DNA of 46,116 bases, taken from NCBI GenBank assembly GCA_020629155.1, contig JAHDDW010000016.1, positions 1-46,116 of the forward strand, in the 5' to 3' direction. Source of the stretch: Acidimicrobiales bacterium. Its GTDB lineage: Bacteria; Actinomycetota; Acidimicrobiia; Acidimicrobiales; SZUA-35. The notes under the pieces are model-generated. The model searched no databases, was not told the DNA's origin, and was given only the letters and a program-made list of their open reading frames with translations. The position numbers and the translations under genes are program-made. The first letter of the stretch is position 1; each line of letters opens with the position of its first letter. Shown here piece by piece: positions 27,071 to 35,256 of this stretch.

Positions 27071-27657
27071 GCGATAAAACACTAAAACAAGCCAGAGGTC
27101 TTAATTCCATCGCTAACCCTGCAGATTTTCGAGGTAAGGGTCGGAATAAGCCTGAGCCTAAGGTGAAACCTGAACCAGAAGTGATTCCTCTCAAAAAGGA
27201 ATCTCATCAGACACCAGTTAGTGCAAATAGCACGGTCGAGCAACAACCAGCAGACGTCACACCTCTAGAACCTAAACAAGAAAAACCAGAACGCAACCAT
27301 TTAGCTGTTGCTGAACCAGTTCCAGCGGCACGCCCACATCGAGCTGTTGTCCCAGGAACGAAACGTATTCGGCGTGAATTGTCAGTACCAATTCCTGTAG
27401 CTGATGCACTTGAAGCCACACGCATCAACCCAGCAGATATAGTTATGGCAGCCTATCGTAAACACAGTGACGACATATATGCAGGGAACAAAGGCCGTAT
27501 GGTTTCACGAGGCAGAAAACGCTTGAGACTATCCATCTCTGATAAAGAATTTGACCAGATTACCCGCCTAGGCGAAGCCAGAGGCTGGAACAAATCAGAA
27601 GTAGTCGCTGTGCTTCTAGCAGCGGAACTAATAACAGAATCATCGCTGGATGTATAA
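27067..27657 (+). CDS. Ribbon-helix-helix partner of the second ParA
   Basis: The 196-residue protein has a disordered N-terminal half rich in Pro, Glu and Lys (about residues 20-95). Two C-terminal segments with the beta-helix-helix look of ribbon-helix-helix (RHH) DNA-binding units follow: RRELSVPIPVADALEATRIN from about residue 102, and RLRLSISDKEFDQITRLGEA followed by RGWNKSEVVAVLLAAEL from about 152. In type Ib plasmid partition a small RHH protein binds the centromere and activates ParA. The tandem arrangement would let one chain contribute two units. The ATG overlaps the ParA stop as ATGA. Confidence 0.65.
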   Translation: MSDKTLKQARGLNSIANPADFRGKGRNKPEPKVKPEPEVIPLKKESHQTPVSANSTVEQQPADVTPLEPKQEKPERNHLAVAEPVPAARPHRAVVPGTKRIRRELSVPIPVADALEATRINPADIVMAAYRKHSDDIYAGNKGRMVSRGRKRLRLSISDKEFDQITRLGEARGWNKSEVVAVLLAAELITESSLDV

Positions 27658-27780
27658 CGTATGGTTGCTAACAAGGCAGGTTTCAATGCTTGGGAGAAAC
27701 CGAAAGCTACTGAATCAGAGAACTGTATGGCAAGCGATGCATTGAGTATTTAAAGCGCGAACATATTTCCTAAAGCCGAG

Positions 27781-28554
27781 TTAGTAAGTCATGAAAGTGT
27801 CAGGTGTGTCCCAATTTAAACCGCTGGGAGGCTTAAGCGGAGGTGTTATTGTATCGAAAAGTATGTTCTGCAAGCGACGAACGTTAGGGTTATCGAAAAA
27901 ATCTTGTATTTTTTTTAGTTCTCTTTTTTGGACTTTTTCGGCCATAGTGGGGAGGGTATCTTCAAGAAATTCGGCAATTTTTTTGAGCACTTCGCCTTTC
28001 GTTATATAGCCATTAGAGGTTACTTTCACAACTCTGTCCCAAGGGTTGAACCCATCAGTATTTAGCATGCTTTCTGGAAGTTCATAAGCAAATTTTTCAT
28101 GAAAATCATATAGTTTATATTCGAGAAAGGGATCTCTTTCAGGGTATGCTTCTAATTCAGATTTTCCTTTTAGGTACGCTCTACCGTTTTGCTTAATAAC
28201 AGCTTTGATTAAGTTAGGCAATGATATGATTTCGGGAACAAATGTAAATTGAACATCAAAAGCAGTAGGCCGTAGGGCCTCTATTAAAGGCAGTAAATTC
28301 GATGCGAAATCGTATTCTGAGATCTCGGCTTGGTTTCCAAGATATTCTTCCGAATCATCGTATTCTTTCCAAGTAACGTCAGATATTTTATTAGAACCTG
28401 GGTTGGCTAGGTAGTCTAGATCGTCGTTAAAAAGTACTACAAGTAAATTTTCTTCTTCAGGGTGGCGAGAAACTTGTATAGGAGCCCAAACTTTGCGTAA
28501 ATCCTCGCGCGCCTCATCCCTTACTTCGGAAAGAGCGCTTGTTTCTCCAGACAT
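27781..28554 (-). CDS. Hypothetical protein, 257 aa
   Basis: I do not recognise this protein. From the ATG at 28554 (GAAAGG ten bases upstream) it is soluble and acidic, with no signal peptide or membrane segment. Visible features are an early LLVVLFNDDLDYL strand-like segment, a central FDVQFTFVPEIISLPNLIKA and a helical Lys/Glu-rich part (EVLKKIAEFLEDTLPTMAEK). A proline-rich end, ITPPLKPPSGLNW, follows. Base composition is more A/T-rich than the core genes, suggesting acquisition. It converges on the second par pair and lies next to a MITE-like element. Confidence 0.75.
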   Translation of the reverse strand: MSGETSALSEVRDEAREDLRKVWAPIQVSRHPEEENLLVVLFNDDLDYLANPGSNKISDVTWKEYDDSEEYLGNQAEISEYDFASNLLPLIEALRPTAFDVQFTFVPEIISLPNLIKAVIKQNGRAYLKGKSELEAYPERDPFLEYKLYDFHEKFAYELPESMLNTDGFNPWDRVVKVTSNGYITKGEVLKKIAEFLEDTLPTMAEKVQKRELKKIQDFFDNPNVRRLQNILFDTITPPLKPPSGLNWDTPDTFMTY

Positions 28555-28662
28555 AGCTATCAAGCCTTTCTTTGCAGTTTGTCTATTTTACTATAACAAT
28601 AGAAAATTGATGCAACAAGCCATGACTTGCAACGACAAGTACAGTCGTACAACTTTGTAAAG

Positions 28663-28843
28663 CTAGATGGTTGATTCCTAGCCTACTCAGGTCGTCATTC
28701 CCACGAAAGTGGGAATCTCTGATGGACAAGATCCCCGATTTCTCACAGATGACCATCTGGAATCAAGATAGAGTAAAAACGGCAGCGCTACTTGTTTGTA
28801 AAATACTTTAAAATTCGACATGTTCTTAGAATCAACCATCTAG
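28663..28843. mobile_element. MITE/REP-like element with 15-bp inverted ends
   Basis: CTAGATGGTTGATTC (28663-28677) and its exact inverse GAATCAACCATCTAG (28829-28843) bound a 181-base non-coding segment. Inside is a perfect hairpin, ATTCCCAC-GAAA-GTGGGAAT (28697-28716), followed by GATCCCCGATTT and GATGACC. This combination resembles the widespread GTCATTCCC-hairpin REP-type repeats found in many bacteria. I could not find a clear target-site duplication. Bases 28564-28662 hold no gene. Confidence 0.6.
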
Positions 28844-28852
28844 GTGATTAAC

Positions 28853-28892
28853 AAAAAAAGTTTGAGCCTCTTCAATATGAAAAGGCTCAAAC
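28853..28892 (-). terminator. Rho-independent terminator of trxA
   Basis: GTTTGAGCCT (28860-28869) and AGGCTCAAAC (28883-28892) form a perfect 10-bp stem. On the minus strand it is followed by seven T (complement of 28853-28859). It lies 30 bases downstream of the trxA stop. Confidence 0.9.
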
Positions 28893-28921
28893 CTGGTAAA
28901 TTTTTACACTAACTATATTCG

Positions 28922-29239
28922 TTAAATCTCTAGTTCTTTAAGAAGGCCAGCTTTGTTTTTCGCGCCGACAATGCGTTTTGCTTCTTCACCCGATTTAAAC
29001 AACAACATGGTAGGAATGCTACGAACAGAGAAACGCACCGACAGTGCAGGGTTCTCATCAACGTTAACTTTCGCTATAACAACTTTATCACCGTGCTCAT
29101 TTGCGATTTCTTCAAGAATAGGTGCAACAGCGCGGCATGGCCCACACCATTCTGCCCAGAAATCGACAAGAACAGGCAAGTCATTCTTAATCGCTTCATC
29201 AAACGATGCTTCTGTTAGGTTTTCTATCGTATCTGACAT
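28922..29239 (-). CDS. trxA: Thioredoxin
   Basis: The 105-residue protein has the thioredoxin fold with the active site WAEWCGPCRA near residues 29-38. The conserved cis-proline is in SIPTMLLFKSG, and a C-terminal GAKNKAGLLKEL helix follows. It reduces protein disulfides in the cytoplasm and is itself reduced by TrxB, encoded 127 bases upstream on the same strand. GGAGA precedes the ATG. The pair matches trxB2-trxC in mycobacteria. Confidence 0.96.
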   Translation of the reverse strand: MSDTIENLTEASFDEAIKNDLPVLVDFWAEWCGPCRAVAPILEEIANEHGDKVVIAKVNVDENPALSVRFSVRSIPTMLLFKSGEEAKRIVGAKNKAGLLKELEI

Positions 29240-29366
29240 TATGTTCTCCAGTCAGGTCTAGACACTAGACGCTTAGCATATGTAACACTAGAGCATCCAC
29301 GTGATATTCCTACAGATAGTAGGTCATTAGTAACAAAGTTACTACATCGCTCGCCAGGCCAGCTTA

Positions 29367-30332
29367 TTAAGCATCGTGTTGATCTTCTAGCCAGCGCTCT
29401 GCATCAATAGCGGCGCTACACCCTGAACCAGCAGCTGTAATAGCTTGGCGATAGGTTTCGTCTTGCACATCGCCGCACGCAAAAACACCAGCAACATTTG
29501 TAGATGTAGCAGGAGAGTTCGTTAAGAGATACCCCTTGTCATTAGTGTCAAGTTGTCCTTTAAAAAGATCAGTATTTGGGCGGTGTCCGATAGCAATAAA
29601 CAGACCAGTAACAGCAAGCGTTGATTTCTCTTGCGTTTTGTTATTCACCACATCAATTGATTCAAGTTGCTCGGTGCCGTTAATTGCGTGCACTTCGCTG
29701 TCCCACAGAAATTCGATCTTGTCGTTAGCGAAAGCTCGTTCCTGCATTATTTTAGACGCTCGAAGCTCATCGCGGCGATGAATGATCGTTACCTTCGAAG
29801 CAAATTTGGTTAAAAACGTTGCCTCTTCAATAGCGCTGTCGCCGCCACCAATAACAGCTATCTCTTGATCTTTGAAGAAAAAACCATCACAAGTAGCACA
29901 CGTAGACACGCCACGGCCGATCAGTTCAGTCTCATTATCGAGGCCTAACATCACAGACTTAGCGCCAGTAGAAACAATAATTGACTTTGCTTCATAATCG
30001 GCTTCGCCATCATGAGGTCTATCAGTCCAAATTTTAAAAGGTCGCTGTGACAAGTCAACCGAGGTGACTTTTGTTGTCTCGAACTTGGCACCAAAACGCT
30101 CGGCCTGTGATCTGAAATTAGCCATTAATTCAGGCCCCATGATGCCTTTCGGAAAACCTGGAAAGTTTTCAACATCAGTCGTTAGCATTAACTGCCCACC
30201 TGGTTGATCGCCTGTAGACGAAGGTTCGCCAGCAAGAACCAGTGGTTCTAAAGCAGCTCGTGCGCTATAGATAGCTGCGGTTAACCCAGCAGGTCCACTT
30301 CCGATAATAATAAGATTGTGCAGTGCGGGCAT
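29367..30332 (-). CDS. trxB: Thioredoxin reductase
   Basis: The 321-residue flavoprotein has an N-terminal FAD-binding GSGPAGLTAAIYSARA, the redox-active CATC (VSTCATCDGFFF) near residue 143, an NADPH-binding GGGDSAIEEA and the C-terminal GVFACGDVQDETYRQA FAD motif. It transfers electrons from NADPH to thioredoxin. It begins three bases after the stop of the small membrane protein gene, so these are cotranscribed. Length and motif order are normal. Confidence 0.97.
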   Translation of the reverse strand: MPALHNLIIIGSGPAGLTAAIYSARAALEPLVLAGEPSSTGDQPGGQLMLTTDVENFPGFPKGIMGPELMANFRSQAERFGAKFETTKVTSVDLSQRPFKIWTDRPHDGEADYEAKSIIVSTGAKSVMLGLDNETELIGRGVSTCATCDGFFFKDQEIAVIGGGDSAIEEATFLTKFASKVTIIHRRDELRASKIMQERAFANDKIEFLWDSEVHAINGTEQLESIDVVNNKTQEKSTLAVTGLFIAIGHRPNTDLFKGQLDTNDKGYLLTNSPATSTNVAGVFACGDVQDETYRQAITAAGSGCSAAIDAERWLEDQHDA

Positions 30333-30335
30333 AGT

Positions 30336-30668
30336 TTACGCTTCCTTTTTTCGCCAAAAAAACATTCCTACAAAAATAAACAGAACGCCCAAAATGCTAT
30401 AGGCAAGCCACGTCTCGCCTGGATCAACAAACGAAAGATAGCTAGTCGCTGAAACAGTTGCCCTGGTTAAAGCAATAAAGGCAACAACAAGAAGCATCAA
30501 AACAATGAGCCCAATCGCAAAAATATATACCACTGAACGAGATGCAGCCAATGCTGGGCCTGTTGTCTTGTCGCGCACAGAACCTATGTGTTTCACAACG
30601 GTCGCTGTGGCCTTCGTAGCCCAATCAGGAGAATCAGCGAATTGTTCGTTTTCGATTGAAGAATCCAT
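30336..30668 (-). CDS. Small two-helix membrane protein
   Basis: The 110-residue protein has a polar N-terminus (about 45 residues) and two hydrophobic segments, VVYIFAIGLIVLMLLVVAFI (about 46-65) and AYSILGVLFIFVGMFFW (about 89-105), ending KKEA. I cannot name a family with confidence. It sits between the anti-sigma gene and trxB on the same strand, three bases before trxB. A role in the envelope or the sigM-type stress response is only inferred from location. Confidence 0.75.
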   Translation of the reverse strand: MDSSIENEQFADSPDWATKATATVVKHIGSVRDKTTGPALAASRSVVYIFAIGLIVLMLLVVAFIALTRATVSATSYLSFVDPGETWLAYSILGVLFIFVGMFFWRKKEA

Positions 30669-30749
30669 AGAGCCTGATCATATCCGTATTCTTAACAGGG
30701 ATGTCTTTTTTGTTGAACATCGCTTCAATATTTACGCTGCGCTGAGCAG

Positions 30750-31688
30750 CTACCCATATTGAACACAATTGCGGTCGACAAATATTTCATTAGAAGCAGT
30801 TTTGTTTGCTAAAAAGAATAGCTCGCCACTAACACCGTCGATTTTTGTCTTCGAATAAGAGTGAAGTGAAAAGCCTTTTTCTTGCAGAACCTTTGCACAT
30901 ATAGACGAGCTAAGATCAACATTTCGTTCAAGGTTAGAAGAATCTTCGTATTTCTTGGGTGTATAACTAGGCACAGTAGCTAGCGGCGGCTGTATCGTTG
31001 TTTGGAAAAGAGCGGTCGTTGTGGTTGCTGGCGCTGCTTCTTGCGTTTCTTCCATAGCGTCGCTGCTTTGTTCTTCTGTCCGCAGTGCTGTCTTGTTCTC
31101 AGGCGATGCGGCGGCTTCATCGTCTGCATCGCTAGCAAAGTCTTGCATCGGCGCTGCGCTTGGTTCTTGCATAGATTCTTCGGCAGCGCCTGCATCAGCT
31201 AGCATTGCCCCTTCATCTACATCTGGCGTTTCAGCTTGCTGGTCTAGCTGCAAAGAATCAGACGTTTCTGATTCTGCCGCGACGCTTTCTGAAGCCGTAT
31301 CACGCTGGTTGTCAAAGAAAGAAGACGATCTGTAGAAAGCGAAAACTCCTGCAACACAGACGATAAAAGCTGCGGCTAAAGTAAACCATTTCTGGTGATT
31401 CCTACGGGCAGGCTCAGTTTTTGATTTCTCTTGGCTGGCGGTATTCAAATCAAGAACACCCGATGCAGCGGTAGCGGCAGCTGGATCGAAGGTTTGGAGC
31501 GCTGCAGCGATTTGTCTATCTTTCGCTGCTGTATCGATCAGAACAGGGGCAGCTAGTCCTTTTCTAATCTGTTCAAAATCTGATAGAGCTGCTTGCTGGT
31601 CGGAAGAAAATGGGGTGTCTGAACGAAGGGTGCTCTCTTCGCCGTCGAAGTGTGCTGATAATTGTTCATGAAAGTTTTCAGACATCAT
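30750..31688 (-). CDS. Probable anti-sigma factor, membrane-anchored
   Basis: The 312-residue protein has a cytoplasmic N-terminal part resembling actinobacterial anti-sigma regions (FHEQLSAHFDGEES, then a DFEQIRKGLAAP helix). A single transmembrane segment follows (WFTLAAAFIVCVAGVFAFY, near residues 100-118). The long extracytoplasmic part is rich in Ser, Glu, Ala and Gln, with a compact C-terminal piece (SSICAKVLQEKGFSLHSY to FVDRNCVQYG) containing two cysteines. It follows the ECF sigma factor gene by 114 bases, the place of rsmA in mycobacteria. Sequence similarity to RsmA is weak, so the role rests mainly on context. Confidence 0.68.
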   Translation of the reverse strand: MMSENFHEQLSAHFDGEESTLRSDTPFSSDQQAALSDFEQIRKGLAAPVLIDTAAKDRQIAAALQTFDPAAATAASGVLDLNTASQEKSKTEPARRNHQKWFTLAAAFIVCVAGVFAFYRSSSFFDNQRDTASESVAAESETSDSLQLDQQAETPDVDEGAMLADAGAAEESMQEPSAAPMQDFASDADDEAAASPENKTALRTEEQSSDAMEETQEAAPATTTTALFQTTIQPPLATVPSYTPKKYEDSSNLERNVDLSSSICAKVLQEKGFSLHSYSKTKIDGVSGELFFLANKTASNEIFVDRNCVQYG

Positions 31689-31742
31689 AAAATCCCAACC
31701 GTACTTTACGGGACGTTTTTACAGTGTACATCCCGGTTATTC

Positions 31743-31789
31743 CGCTGCGCTCAGCGTGTTTCCACGCACGGCGTACTAGTTCGCAACTA
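31743..31789 (-). other. Cluster of three small hairpins between sigma and anti-sigma genes
   Basis: Three short perfect stems follow one another: CGCTG-CGCT-CAGCG (31743-31756), GCGTG-TTTC-CACGC (31754-31767) and TAGTT-CGC-AACTA (31777-31789). The first two share three bases, so they would be alternatives. There is no T-run. In the 114-base gap between the two cotranscribed genes they could attenuate expression or mark an mRNA processing site. Confidence 0.35.
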
Positions 31790-31802
31790 CTAGAGGTACT
31801 CA

Positions 31803-32369
31803 TTAGACGGCGTTCATTCCCTTCTGGTTCCCCAAAAGTTCAGAAAGTTGCTTTCTGCCCCTAGAAATACGAGATCGCACCGTCCCTATAGGGATATCTA
31901 GCGTCTCGGCGATTTCGTTATAACTCAAACCAGTTACCTCGCGCATAACCAGCGGCACCCTAAAAGCATCGTCAACCGCAGGCAAAATCTCATCTATAAA
32001 CATTTTGTCAACAACATCACCAGCAATAGTAACGCCGTCAGATTGGGTCTCGACAGTTTGTGCCACAGTAAGCTGATCGACAGGCATCGGCACCCGTTTA
32101 TTTCGCCTGATAGCGTCTAGACAAGCGTTGGTCGCAACACGGTAACTCCATGTAGAAAACGATGATCGACCGTCAAAACGCGGCAACCCTTTAACAATAG
32201 AAACCAGTGCGTCTTGGCAATAGTCATGGGCATCAGCTTCGGAGTTTGCCATGCGACGACACAACATAAAAACTCGCTGATAGTTGCGTGAAAGCAGCGT
32301 ATTGAGGCTGTCACGGTCACCAGCTTGCGCCTGTGTCGCTAATTGTTGATCATCAAGTTCGATCTGCAT
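31803..32369 (-). CDS. ECF RNA polymerase sigma factor, SigM-like
   Basis: The 188-residue group 4 sigma factor has region 2 (CRRMANSEADAHDYCQDALV, then FDGRSSFSTWSYRVATNACL) for core and -10 binding. Region 4 (TGLSYNEIAETLDIPIGTVR followed by SRISRGRKQL) has a helix-turn-helix for -35 recognition. It is encoded upstream of a membrane anti-sigma factor and trxB-trxA, as is sigM in mycobacteria, where it responds to oxidative or envelope stress. The gene begins at an ATG at 32369 with no strong Shine-Dalgarno. Confidence 0.9.
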   Translation of the reverse strand: MQIELDDQQLATQAQAGDRDSLNTLLSRNYQRVFMLCRRMANSEADAHDYCQDALVSIVKGLPRFDGRSSFSTWSYRVATNACLDAIRRNKRVPMPVDQLTVAQTVETQSDGVTIAGDVVDKMFIDEILPAVDDAFRVPLVMREVTGLSYNEIAETLDIPIGTVRSRISRGRKQLSELLGNQKGMNAV

Positions 32370-32523
32370 ATACTAGACACGAAATAACCGAGTTCAAATC
32401 GGATCTTATGGGCATCTCTACTAATTGTAGATGCCCTCGGCATTTCGAGCGTTAGCACGCAGCTTCTAGCGGTTTGTGGATAAAGCGATTCAGCGGAGAA
32501 GCAATCAATAGAGATAGCCCTAT

Positions 32524-33591
32524 TTAACTTAATGCTGAGGTTATGAGAAACAACGCAAAGATCAGCCCAAGTAGCGTCACGATAAAAAGGGTCGCTGGCA
32601 TTTTCCAGTCTGTGCCAGTAGGGTCTCCGCCTAAGCGACCCGTAGGTTTACTTGCTTTTTGCTGTGTCACGCCCATCGTGTTCGATGTGCCAGCTGGCGG
32701 AACGTATGGTCTCGGTACTTTGCGTCGTGGCTCTTTGATTGCTGTTAACGCTGCATTAAACTGTTGAGCGGTCTGGTAGCGCTCGGCGACGTTGCGAGCC
32801 ATGGCCTTCACCACAACATTGTCAACATCGTCACTCACAACAGGGCATAACGAGCTGACAAGTGGCGGTTCGCTTTGAATGCGAGCTAAAGCGGTAGCAG
32901 CCTCAGTAGAAGCTTCGAAAGGTGGTTTGCCTGTAAGAAGTTCAAAAAGTAAGACACCTAAAGAATAAATGTCGGCTCGGGTGTCGACCGCTGCCCCTGT
33001 GACTTGCTCAGGTGCTAAATATTTAGCCGTGCCAAGAAGCATGCCAGTGGCTGTAAGATCAGCATCTGATTCTGCTTTAGCTATACCAAAGTCGGTCACA
33101 ACAACGCGTTTATCGCCGCAAATCATTATGTTTGCTGGCTTTATATCTCTATGCGTGATACCTTCAGCATGGGCTGCGCTCAAAGCGTCAGCTGTTTGCG
33201 CTGCGATATGGAGAGCATCAGCAACAGGAAACTTACCGCGAGTATCGAGCGCTTCTCGTAATGTTTCGCCTTTAATGAGCTCCATAACGATTGCTTCGAT
33301 GCCGTTTTCAGAAACAGTGTCATAGACATTAACAATCGATGGGTGTGAAAGGTCGAGAACGGCAAGTGCTTCACGTTTGAAACGGGCAATAAATTTTTGG
33401 TCGTTCGACAGATGAGGGTGAAGTATTTTAATAGCGACAGATTGCTTCAAATAGTCGTCAGACGCTAGCCAAACTTGCGCCATGCCTCCATAGGCGATTG
33501 TTTGGAGGAGTCGATAACGCTCGACAAGAACCATCCCTGGTGCTGCTAGAGAAATGCCCTCAGGGCTATGGTTGGCTGCGCCTTCTATCAT
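32524..33591 (-). CDS. PknB-type Ser/Thr protein kinase with one membrane helix
   Basis: The 355-residue protein has a Hanks-type kinase domain (about residues 25-285). A glycine loop YGGMAQV (first Gly replaced by Ala-Tyr), AIKIL with the ATP lysine, the catalytic loop HRDIKPANI, a DFG in VVTDFGIAKAE, and APEQ are present. A Pro/Lys/Thr linker leads to a single C-terminal helix (ATLFIVTLLGLIFALFLI). There is no extracellular sensor domain. AAGGAGGATC lies 12 bases before the ATG. It occupies the position of the MviN gene next to sigM in mycobacteria. The target is unknown. Confidence 0.92.
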   Translation of the reverse strand: MIEGAANHSPEGISLAAPGMVLVERYRLLQTIAYGGMAQVWLASDDYLKQSVAIKILHPHLSNDQKFIARFKREALAVLDLSHPSIVNVYDTVSENGIEAIVMELIKGETLREALDTRGKFPVADALHIAAQTADALSAAHAEGITHRDIKPANIMICGDKRVVVTDFGIAKAESDADLTATGMLLGTAKYLAPEQVTGAAVDTRADIYSLGVLLFELLTGKPPFEASTEAATALARIQSEPPLVSSLCPVVSDDVDNVVVKAMARNVAERYQTAQQFNAALTAIKEPRRKVPRPYVPPAGTSNTMGVTQQKASKPTGRLGGDPTGTDWKMPATLFIVTLLGLIFALFLITSALS

Positions 33592-33698
33592 AAATTTAAA
33601 AGATCCTCCTTCTATATGCTAGTAGGAGAAATGCAAAATGTCATATAGCAGGTCTTTAGAACCAGCCTGTGGTCGTTGTGTGTAGTTTTCTGCAGCAA

Positions 33699-33732
33699 AA
33701 AACTCCTGGCGCTATACCTTACCAGGAGTTTT
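33699..33732 (-). terminator. Terminator after aquaporin gene
   Basis: AAAACTCCTGG (33699-33709) and CCAGGAGTTTT (33722-33732) form a perfect 11-bp stem with a 12-base loop. On the minus strand the stem runs into a T-run (complement of 33697-33702). It lies 32 bases beyond the aquaporin stop. Confidence 0.85.
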
Positions 33733-33763
33733 GTCGCTCTTTTATTGAAGAGTACGCTTTCGG

Positions 33764-34540
33764 TTAAGCTTCTGACAATTCGCGCTCTTTTTCTTCAAGA
33801 ACTATTTCGTCTAGCTCGATAGCGGTATCGTCATCAAGAAGGTATTTATAGATAATGCCACCGAGAATACCACCGACAATAGGAGCTAGCCAGAAAACCC
33901 ACAGCTGGCTTAGCGGCTCGGTTGTTCCATCAATCGCTGCGATAAGCGCTGGACCAGTCGAACGAGCAGGGTTAACGCTTGTGTTGCTGATAGGTATAGA
34001 AATTAGGTGAATGAGCGTTAACGAAAGACCAATCGCGAGGCCACCAAAACCAGCGGCTGCTCGTTTAGAGGTCGCGCCCATGATCACAACAAGGAAAATA
34101 GCGGTAAGCACAATTTCAGCAACAACAACAGCTTCGGCGCTGTAGCCACTAGGTGAAAGGGCTCCGTACCCGTTTGATGCTAATGTTCCGATTGCCCCTT
34201 CAGCTTTTTCCTGCACAAGAAAACCGAGCAGTGCAGCTGCAGCAATAGCGCCAAGAACCTGTGAAACAATGTAGCCAGGAGCTTTTGCAGCGTCGAAACG
34301 GCCGCCCGCTGTAAGACCAAGAGTCACCGCTGGGTTAAAGTGTCCGCCGGAAATGTGACCGACGGCGTATGCGCCTGTCACTACGGTTAGACCAAAGGCG
34401 AGACTGATGCCAACTAGTCCGATACCAATATCGCCGCCGTCATCTGCGAAGAACTGAGCTGCGAAAACAGCTGAACCGACACCACCAAGTACCAGCCAAA
34501 AAGTGCCGATGAATTCGGCGACTAACGCTTTTGATTTCAT
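33764..34540 (-). CDS. aqpZ: Aquaporin / MIP family channel
   Basis: From the ATG at 34540 the 258-residue protein begins [20 protein letters not shown], the usual AqpZ start. It has six membrane helices plus two half-helices with NPA motifs: [13 protein letters not shown] in the first half and [14 protein letters not shown] in the second. The Arg after the second NPA is the selectivity-filter arginine. AAGGGG lies nine bases upstream of the chosen ATG. An open frame extends to 34609 but adds a non-family tail. The acidic C-terminus ([12 protein letters not shown]) is longer than in E. coli AqpZ. The symbol is by similarity; glycerol transport cannot be excluded. Confidence 0.9.
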   Translation of the reverse strand: MKSKALVAEFIGTFWLVLGGVGSAVFAAQFFADDGGDIGIGLVGISLAFGLTVVTGAYAVGHISGGHFNPAVTLGLTAGGRFDAAKAPGYIVSQVLGAIAAAALLGFLVQEKAEGAIGTLASNGYGALSPSGYSAEAVVVAEIVLTAIFLVVIMGATSKRAAAGFGGLAIGLSLTLIHLISIPISNTSVNPARSTGPALIAAIDGTTEPLSQLWVFWLAPIVGGILGGIIYKYLLDDDTAIELDEIVLEEKERELSEA

Positions 34541-34706
34541 ATCTATGATCCCCTTACTGAGCAGGCCATATATGCGACGAGGTTCGCCCATACTAAATCT
34601 GGCCCTCATCAGTATTGGACTCTATAACTAAAATAAAGTTACAAATTTTTGCCACTATGTCACACAAAAGCAGTACATATACCTATCTTGAAGTGGCTTC
34701 TGTAGG

Positions 34707-35147
34707 TTATTTTTGTGAAGCGGCGTCTAAATCTTTCAAAAAAGCAGAGAAACCTTTCCTGAGTTGAGGGTCTAGAATCGGGCCGAGAAGCTTGCCAACA
34801 GGCCCAAATTTAGTTTCATAAGCGTAGCTTACTTCGATGGCAGTCTGGTCCTCGTCGCCTTCTAAGTTGAAGAGCACATCCGCTCGTTTCACGGGAAGTT
34901 TAGCTACCGATTCAATTTCGATGCCTAGTTTGTCTTCTGGTTCCCAAAGCGTAATAATTTCTTCAAGTGCTCCCGCAGGGGAAAGGTCGCAGTGGCGTCG
35001 AGCGCCGACGCCTTCGGTAGCTTCACTTGTAGAGAAGCTATTTTTAACTCCTGCATTCCATTGCGAGATGTTTGGGTAGTCGGCGAGCACAGCCCAAACA
35101 GCAGATTTGCTTGCCTTAATGTTTCTATTGACTTTAATTGTTCTCAC
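34707..35147 (-). CDS. SRPBCC / polyketide cyclase-like protein
   Basis: The 146-residue protein has the START-like SRPBCC pattern: an N-terminal IKASKSAVWAVLADYPNISQ followed by WNAGVKN, central beta strands with the ADVLFNLEGD turn, and a C-terminal helix PILDPQLRKGFSAFLKDLDA. These proteins form a deep hydrophobic cavity and bind lipids or polyketide-like ligands. It has no partner that reveals the ligand, and its neighbours are an aquaporin gene and a divergent DUF3179 gene. Confidence 0.85.
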   Translation of the reverse strand: MRTIKVNRNIKASKSAVWAVLADYPNISQWNAGVKNSFSTSEATEGVGARRHCDLSPAGALEEIITLWEPEDKLGIEIESVAKLPVKRADVLFNLEGDEDQTAIEVSYAYETKFGPVGKLLGPILDPQLRKGFSAFLKDLDAASQK

Positions 35148-35256
35148 GTAGTAATCTCCTTTTGCCTACAAGAAGAACATTTGAAGTAGCTTAATTATTT
35201 CGACAGCCTTAAAAAGATCGCGGCTTTGCATAGCAAATGTGGACATGGGAACAAAA

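Noticed and set aside
31002-31335. Plus-strand frames opposite the anti-sigma gene
   Set aside because: Ser/Ala/Cys-rich low-complexity shadows of the acidic linker coded on the other strand.
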